A stretch of 64,000 bases of DNA from Nemophila menziesii. Taxonomy: Eukaryota; Streptophyta; Magnoliopsida; Boraginales; Hydrophyllaceae. The notes below the pieces were generated by a model that was given only the letters and a program-made list of their open reading frames with translations, was not told where the DNA came from and did not search any database. The translations under genes were made by a program, and so were the position numbers. Positions 56,300-64,000 of the stretch are shown here, in pieces. How positions within the stretch are numbered: the first letter of the stretch is position 1; the number at the start of each line of letters is the position of its first letter. The stretch lies in contig JARWIR010000002.1 of NCBI GenBank assembly GCA_029959085.1, positions 42,776,233-42,840,232 on the forward strand, in the 5' to 3' direction.

Positions 56300-58850
56300 G
56301 ATAAGAATAGTATATATTGTTATAATTTTGTTGGTACAAGCCTTAAGAAAGAATTGGGTCATAACACTAATAATCTATTATCTTGACATAAATTACGTAA
56401 TCAAGGACAATGTCAGACAATATCTCCACCCAGACCAAAATGTTCTACATGTCAAGAAACAAAGTTTTAATCTCCTAAATTCTCCACCTCTTCGATAAAA
56501 TCTAATACCAACTAAGTTCAAACAATGCTCAAACATAGATATCAGAGCTGTCTTAGTCAAACCAATCACCCATATTATAATTAGTGTTAACTTTGCTCAC
56601 AAAAAAATCACCACGAGTAATATTATCATGCACAAAGTGATATTTCACATCAATATAATATGTCCAATAGTTGATTCAAGAGGAATATAAAACTCAGGTA
56701 AATACAAATATCTAATAATTAATCTACGTATTTTCATAAATTTCACCATATAGACCTTTCAACCGAAGAGTTTTCTTTGAATATTATGTATCAGCCATAT
56801 ACTCTACCTTTGCAATGGACATTGTTACGGACGGTACTCTGCAACGTAGCTCTCCAACTCATAGAACGTCCATCAATGGAAAAAATTTAACTATTAAAAG
56901 ATATTATTTTATTATCATCACCAATAAAGTCAGAATGAATATACAAAATAAAAAACATCTCTAATCTTCCCAAAATGTAAACACGTATTAGAGGAACCAC
57001 GCATATATCTTGAAATCCATTGAAAAAAACTCCAGTGTTCTTTTACCCAGATTTTTCATGTACCTACGGACCATACTAATTTCTTATGATAATTCTAGAC
57101 GTGAGTGTACCATATCATATGTGAGATATACAACTACACTAGAATATGGAGAATGTGACGTATATTTAATATCATAATCAATTCATGGAGATAAAGTAGA
57201 CAAAAGTTTAAAGTACGATATTAGTAGAATACTAACAAGATTAGAGTTTTGGAAATAAAATTTGTAAATTACCTTCTCAATATAACCCTTTTGATATTGG
57301 AAGCCTCTCAGAATCTCAATCGCAAGTATATTATTTGCATCCCCATGTCTTTCATCCTTAATTCCTTACTAATAAAGGATTTTACCTTTCATACCTCTTC
57401 CAAATTCTTGGAATTATCAACATATCATGAATATAGAGTAGTAGATACACAAAATACATATGTCTTACCTAGAAATCCATGTGAAGATGATTAACCCGTT
57501 TACTTGGACGACTGGTATAGTTGTTACTTCTTTTCTTTAGTGTTGATTTTTATCATACTCTAGGAGCAACATGGACTCTCTTTTAAATTCATGATATTCA
57601 AATATGTTACAATCATAATCAACATAACAAAGCAAAAAAATTTCTATGGGGTAATATTACTTCTTGGTTGGTTTGCTAGAATAATATACTGTTGTGGTGG
57701 TTTTGATAAAGAGACATCGCCATTGAGATGCAGTTTTTGGTGTAGCCTTTGATTCCATCGGCAAATCAATATTTTTTTAGGTTTCTCGACGCCATAATTT
57801 TAGAAAAATTAACACATGATTAATAATTGAGAAAAATACATTTTATAGAATATTTTGGAGTAGTTTCAGACTATAAATATTATAGAGTCTTGTTGTCAAT
57901 GGTGGTTGATGGAAATTTTTTGATAAGATATCCAGTTGTAGAGACGTGTTTGGCCCAAAACATCTTCAATAAAAAATAGTTAGAAGGAATGAACATTCTT
58001 TCTCCATAATAGTTGAATTTATAATGTCAGATAAACCATTTTCATGTGGTGCAACGAGAATAATTAAGTGTTTAGAAATATATTTTGACTTATAAAGAGT
58101 ATTAAATTCATTATCAAAAGAAAACCTAAAATTTTCTAGAGAAGTCATCAATTATCGGCAACATGTAGTAAGTGCCTTACATGGAAGACACTCTAAACGA
58201 CCCCCCAATATCTTATTGAAGAGAGTCGAGTTTTACTTTAATGGTTTGAATGTCTTTCTTGAATCGAAATGTATTATGTTTTCCAACGATGAAATGTTCA
58301 CCGAGCTTTAATTTACCTACATTTTTTTTTTCGAGGAGTCATCTTCTAGTTAGTCCAGCCGTACAATTTTCACACAGATGCCCTAAATGCAGAGCAAAAA
58401 TGATTTGTTCATTGTATACTGAATTAATTATGAAAGCCATATTAATAATATATGTGGAACTCTACGAAAGATATAATTATGATGCCTGTTTTTTACATTT
58501 CTTCACAACACGACTTCTTTTCCTAGGTTTTAGAACTCCTTTTAATCTAGTTTACTTGTAGCCTTTTGAGTCTAGAGTAATCAAGGAAATAAGATTTGTT
58601 TTCAACTCTAAAACATGTTTCATATTACTAAGTATTCTTAAGACCCCATCAAACATCTTAATTTTGATTGTACCGATACAATAATTTTGCATTGGTGTTA
58701 TTACCCATTTAAAATTATTCATCTTAATAAAACCAATCTAGCTTTCAAAACAAATGAAGATTTCATCCAAATTAATAATCCATTATGAACTTTATTTAGT
58801 TTTATACTCATACGGGTCAAAGTTTTCCATTTTAGACATTTTGTATAACA
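56300..58850 (-). mobile_element. Degraded Ty1/copia remnant 1 (Tnt1/Tork-like): INT, RT, RNase H
   Basis: Domains are recognisable in normal copia order on the - strand, with many stops and frame shifts. The protease-integrase linker is at about 58770-58565 (IGTIKIKMFDG, LKTNLISLITLDSKGYK). The pre-integrase zone is at about 58460-58200 (HLGHLCENC). The integrase core is at about 58170-57850 (IIDDFSRKF, PHENGLSDIINSTIMEK). The end of RT is at about 57400-57250 (ILAIEILRGF, QKGYIEKV). RNase H is at about 57030-56520 (SRYMRGSSNTCLHFG, FEHCLNLVGI). No gag, no LTR pair and no open frame over 130 residues remain. Confidence 0.75.
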
Positions 58851-58854
58851 CCGA

Positions 58855-60922
58855 ATTTTGCCAGAAGCCAACAGAGGCATTACCTCTTGAGTAGCACTTG
58901 CAAGGGGATGGTATTTGGTTTTAGTACTGGATTAGGCGACCATAATTTTTTTATTACTACGCCAATAGAGAAGAGAATTCCCCAACATAAAAAAGATTCT
59001 AGTCATTGAGCAGCGATCAATAGGATCACCAGCCCAATCAGTATCGGAATAACCTCAAAAAATAAAAAAAGAGTTAGCGGAAAAATTTAAACCATGAAAT
59101 AAAGTTCCTTTCTCATAGCGAAGGATGTGAATGACAACATCATAGTTAATAGAGTGAGGTGCTGACATAAACTAACTAAGTGAACTGTATAAACGATATA
59201 CGTCCAAGTAACATTGAGATATATAGGACTACCAAGAAATTAACGATATAATGTAGGCTCTAGAAGAGGTGTACCATCCATTAGAGTATGTTTGAGATTG
59301 TGATGAAGAGGAGTGAAAGTGATCTTACTATCTGTGAGTTGACCACAAGCAAGAATATTAGAGGAATACTTTTCATAAGAAATATAATATCCATCCGAGT
59401 CAAAAGAAACCTCAATTCCAATAAAGTAGCTGAGATTACCAAGATCTTTCATCTTAAAGTGTTGCCCATGAAAGGATTTCAACTCAAAATTACCAACCAA
59501 GACGTCGCTCGTAATGATTATATCAACCACATAAAGTAATAGTAATATGACATTAGCGGTAAGACGTTGAATAAAAAGTACATAGTCATACTCACTAGGT
59601 GTAAACCCAAAATCAACAATGACATTACAGAATTTAGATAACAATGCACGAGGAGTTTGTATAAGACTATAAAGAGCATGACAAAATTTACACACTATTT
59701 GAAGGATTTTGATAACCTGGGGGAGGTTTCACAAAGACTTATTCTTCCAAATATCCATAGAGAAAAGTCTTTTGACATCCATCTGAGATTATTTCTATTC
59801 GTCAACAGTATAAACATCAATTAGACTTTGAACAAGTGTTAGACGAGCAAAAAGTGCAAAAGTTTCTTCATAATCTATACCATACTCTTGAGTATACCCT
59901 TTGGCCACAAGTCGAGCCTTATAAAGCTCCACAGGTCAATCAGAATAGGTTTTAATTTATAGACCCACTTTCATCCTATAGCACCACTTTTTGAGTGAAG
60001 ATCAACCAACTTCAATGTATGTTTATCTTCCAAGGCTTTCAATTATTCTTCCATTTCTTTAATCCATAAAGAATCTACACTAGCCTCACGACAGTTTTGT
60101 GTCTCATGATGAGAAAAAATTGTGACATAGACAACATAATCATGAAGGTAAACATAAGTATGTCTTACCGGGTTAGGAAGAGACCGTGGTTTATAAAAGG
60201 AATATGTGGTTTCTTAGGATAAATGTGGAATAGAAAAGTCGAGTACATACTCATCAGTAGAAAGGGTTCCTTTAGAATGGTCGTCTTTTGTGAAGGACGT
60301 GAATTCAAACTTCTATTTGTACATGTACCTATGTCAGTAGCATCAATGGGAAAAAGAAATAGAGTAGAGTATACGAGTAAAGGAAGCAACGGTAGATGGT
60401 AATAGAGAAAGAGAAAATCGATGAGAACATTTTATGTTCCCAAATACCACGTGGAGAGATATGAAAAGGCATTTAGAGAGTGAATACCATTGATGATATC
60501 CTTTATGTTCAGTCTTTTACCAAATTAAGTAGTAGAGACGGGCTAGAGGTTAAAGTTTAGTACGCACATAGAAATCGAATGGAATTGCAAAAACAGAAAA
60601 ACAATTTCATGAGCTGCATATTGGTTGTTCCTTTTTTTAATTGAACATTATAAGGATCAAATATCCTTTTGAGTTTTCCAATTACAGGTAGTCGCAATAA
60701 TATCAAGTGCGACAGTAATAAGAATTACAGACCATCAATATAAATACTTTAAAAAATATTAACGATCAACACACATAAAATTATATACCATATAATATAA
60801 TATATAAAATATCTTGTATAAAACCATAATATCAAAAATCTAATATTTTTAGAATATAAATTAATCACAGCAATTGGCTTTGATACAAATTGAAGGATCT
60901 GAAATACCAGTTTGATACCAAT
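58855..60922 (-). mobile_element. Degraded Ty1/copia remnant 2: RT and RNase H with primer site
   Basis: The - strand has RT pieces from about 60080 to 59230: SLWIKEMEE, LKALEDKHTLKLVDLHS, and the open frame 59695-59240 with CHALYSLIQTPRALLSKF, MKDLGNLSYFIGIEV and TLYR. The catalytic YVDD reads YVVD, so RT is dead. RNase H follows at about 59080-58870 (GYSDTDWAGDPIDRCS) and is cut where remnant 1 begins. A degraded tRNA-Met-type primer site (- strand TGGTATCAAA) is at 60911-60920, repeated partially near 60879. This family differs from remnant 1. Confidence 0.75.
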
Positions 60923-62205
60923 TGAAGGATCTAAAATACCAGTTATATCAAATATATGCAGCAAAAAATATATTATAAAAATATATTATTACTGTCCTCT
61001 AACCAATATAGTTGCATTTAAAATTTAAAAGGATTTTTCGATTCCATACCCTAGAGCTTTGCAATCATATTGGGGGACCAGTCCAAGTTTCAAAAGTATG
61101 AAACCTCCACTCTTTCCACACTGAGTTTTTGATTTTTATTCGAAACACTTATGCTTGAAAGAGATTTGGACTCAAAGTAAATTCCTAACTATTTGGGAAA
61201 TATTAGAGAACGAGAGAGTGAAGAGAACATATAAATTTTTTCCCTGAAAAGCTAACCTTCTAATCATCAAAAACCTCTAGTAGTCATTTTAATTTATTAT
61301 AATTAATTTGGTTTTTAACTCGTGGGTCAAGACTTGGACTATCCAAGTCCAAAATTATATTTCTCTCTATTTTAGTCTTTTTACTTTGAGTCAAACCCAA
61401 CATTCAGTATACTAATTTGTGCTACCAAATTAACATAAGATATTCCAAGTTTATATTAATTTATTATTTATTATCCAGTAATAAATATAATTAAAAATAG
61501 AAACTAAGACCAATGCACTCGTTAGTGTGCGACTACGTGGTTTGTTTTATAACCATACTAATCGAGGTTGAGCTTTAACAACACTTCTCAACGACTGGAT
61601 CATGCACATACTCCTCTATCTTTACAACTCCTGATCATCCTAGAAAAAAGTATAGCTGTCAAATTCTATTAGACAATCAACTACGTTACACATCAATTAT
61701 CAACGATTGACAAATGATCTAAAATACTATTTATTCATTCATTATATCACCTTGGCCTAGGATTTGATACAGTCATTATAATCTAATGACATCGTAGAGC
61801 TTAAAATTTTTACTTAGAATTGATAGATTCCAACCTCCCTCATCCCTAGGACATATATACTTATCTATGTCCAATTGGCTTTCGACTAGTATGTTGACAC
61901 ACTAGTATCCCACTATCTAAACACAACGAGTTCATATGCAACTATAGCGCTGATCTCAAGTCAAAGGATTACAAGCACAAAATTTCTTATATAGATTAAC
62001 CCACTTGACAGTTTAAGGTAATTAACCATTATAAATTTCTAACTTTAGTTGGTTCAGTAATCAAATCTCGATTTGTGTTACCTATACAACAAAATAAATA
62101 AACTCAATTTACATCAGATTAATCACACCATCATAACTTTTGGTCGTAAGGGTGATAAACAAGAAAATGTTGAGGACTTCAAGTCCATTTTTAAATTTTA
62201 ATTAT
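60923..62205 (-). mobile_element. Probable 5' LTR of copia remnant 2
   Basis: It starts two bases beyond the primer site with 'tgaaggatct' (the LTR end read backwards). It contains the same phrases as the LTR-like stretches at 31130-32101 and 53270-54271 ('gatacagtcattataatc', 'catcgtagagcttaaa'). The outer limit was set by the resumption of flanking sequence at about 62210 and is approximate. No matching 3' LTR was found on the left. Confidence 0.5.
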
Positions 62206-62600
62206 AAAATTTTTGCTTTGTTCCTTACAAATAGACTTAGGATTATTATGGATTCTATCATCTCTCCTAATAACGAGGTTTTTGTTAAAAATGGAGTAAC
62301 TAAGGAAAACACGTCGTGATATCTTTCTTTTTGAAAAAAAGTAGAAATCACACAAACATTTTGTGGAGGTTCAACTTGATATTTCTAAAGCATATATATA
62401 CATGCATATACAAAATTTCTTTAAAAATTGGGTTTCCGTAAGAGATTGATTCAATGGATCACTGAATGTAATTCAACTTTCTCTTACGAGATATCTTTCC
62501 ATGGAAGCTTCTTCAAAGTACCAATCCTTTTTCTTTCTTGACTCAATACAGAATCCTAGATAGGTCTTATTAATTTTGAATGCAAGACTAAAAATATTTT
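62206..62600. other. Spacer resuming the flank interrupted by copia
   Basis: 62210-62275 matches 27715-27780 ('caaatagacttagg', 'tatcatctctccta'). The rest shows no gene. Confidence 0.5.
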
Positions 62601-64000
62601 GGGGCCTAAACTGGCCAAAAACAGTTGGTGGGCCGAAAAGGTGTGATAAATAAACTAATAATAAAAATAATAAAAGTACACACACTATGGTAATCAATAA
62701 GAAACTCTTTGCAAGTGCACCTATCGTTCGCACGTAATAGTTAGATAACTTAGAGTTCGTTTATAGGGATTTAAGTAGTTATTTCAACTTCGTGTTCAAT
62801 ATTAGAATAGATGTTTTTAAATGTTTTTATTAAAAAAAATTAGAAATTAGAGTGTTTTATTTTATAATTACACAACTAATAAGAAATATTATACAAATAA
62901 GATAATAGTTAAGGAAATACAAGTATGATCCTAACTTGTTGATTAATGATTCCTAAGAATAAGGGTGATGGGTAATTTCACAATAGTCGGGATTCAGTTA
63001 TCTTCCTAAATCCCATCAGGGTAAATTGGCTACTAGTCTACGGTACTAGTGACCTCGTCATAGTGACTTTACAATACTTTCAAACGATGGACTTTGTAAT
63101 CCCTAATGACTACATGGCTAGTCAAGACCTTCATGTTCACTAGCGCGCACCACATGTCTATATGCTATATCCGTAATTAAGTCCCCCCTCTGGGTGATAG
63201 CTTAATTACTCGAGCTACCCAATATTTTGCTACAATATGGGTAATATTATTACAAACATATAGTCACTCGAAATTAGTTAAAAACCAAATCAATTAAATA
63301 ATATAATCTCAAACTGAATTAAAACAGAAAAGCAATATTAATTGTTAATATAATTACACTCCTAAAAGAGAAATTGTGCATATTCAAACTTTGTAATAAA
63401 TACGTTAGAAATAAATCATCGGCAAAATAAATCTAATACTACTTTAACAAAAGAATAGAAATGGAGAAGCGTAGAATTGATACAACGAAGCTCTAGTTCT
63501 TGATTCTTTCTCCTCTAGATCCTTCCAAATACTTCTATGATGAATTATCCAATGAATATTAAGTTTTTTTCATGTTAGATGTCATGATACTCTTTTCAAC
63601 ATACTCTTTTGAATACTTTTTCTTTATCTGGAAAAGTGTTAAAGTAAAAACAAGTGATTTATCATCAAAAGCACAATTACGTAGTTTCAAAAACCCACCC
63701 AATATTTTTCTTCACAATCGTATACCACCACCCCAAGATTAAACTCTAAAACAACTGTCTTAGCATCACGAATCGAGTGCGGATCATATGGAAAAGGTTT
63801 ATAATCTAATAGGTAAGACTTGTAATAAGGCTAATAAAAAGCTTAAAAAGACTAGAAGGGACAGAGACGGATAATAAAAAAATTAAATTTGGACAGCAAA
63901 CAAAAAGACAACAAATGTCATATCTAAGAACTGACTTAATCCCTTTCTAAACTAAGCAATTTTGTTACTTTATCACCTCTAGCACGTTCATTAATTGGGA
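62600..64000 (-). mobile_element. Athila-family LTR fragment joined to 3' internal sequence, running off the window
   Basis: 'tggtgggccgaaaaggtgtgataaataaac' at 62626 opens the LTR-like part, with a degraded primer-site region just left. At about 63565 it passes into 3' internal sequence, at the same junction as the fragment at 33513-34900, and continues to the window end. It is non-coding. By the tandem-unit model an F-box copy should follow outside the window. Confidence 0.65.

Overview
This is AT-rich nuclear DNA from a flowering plant, most likely a eudicot. The evidence is the Athila-type Ty3/gypsy LTR retrotransposons with tRNA-Asp primer sites, degraded Ty1/copia elements, Helitron termini carrying captured exons, and remnants of plant gene families (F-box, BOBBER-type NudC, exportin-4, CSN4, TBC-domain). 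I could not identify the species. I found no intact host gene, no tRNA or rRNA gene and no CRISPR array. The window is a nested, decaying heterochromatin-like landscape.

Layout. (1) 1-5.9 kb is the first copy of a multi-kilobase direct repeat; a close second copy lies at 22.6-27.0 kb. (2) 6205-17589 is an 11.4-kb Athila-like element on the + strand (element 1). It has two 1568-bp LTRs, a truncated gag, a pol that lacks the protease active site and is frameshifted in integrase, an array of CCGGG-type palindromes, and a third ORF in the env-like position. (3) 17.9-21.3 kb is a NudC/BOBBER pseudogene on the - strand with its exons still in order. (4) 27.6-36.4 kb holds diverged Athila pieces, two F-box pseudogenes and a 3-kb block that recurs at 52.6-55.6 kb. 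Together these look like an interrupted tandem array of one unit of roughly 6-7 kb, whose next copy begins near 62.6 kb. (5) 36.8-40.2 kb holds two Helitrons that abut head to tail, and 50.1-52.5 kb holds a third; they carry captured exon fragments. (6) 40887-49375 is a second Athila-family element on the - strand (element 2), flanked by an exact ACATC duplication. It keeps gag and protease, but reverse transcriptase, RNase H and the integrase core are missing. (7) 56.3-62.2 kb is a composite of two different Ty1/copia remnants. (8) From 62.6 kb to the end is another Athila LTR fragment.

How the parts relate. Elements 1 and 2 belong to different families: LTR interiors, coding sequences and GC-rich arrays differ. 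They nevertheless share LTR ends, primer site, polypurine tract, an inverted repeat at the start of U3, and a stem-loop 17 nt from the 3' LTR. Stem pairs in that stem-loop differ between the elements while pairing is kept, which points to a selected function. Element 2 looks like a non-autonomous element that moved with enzymes supplied in trans. The Helitrons explain the isolated exons: one carries a CSN4 exon and two exportin-4 exons that splice in frame on paper, and another carries five unidentified exons that also form an open frame.

All similarity statements are by eye; no alignment or database search was run.
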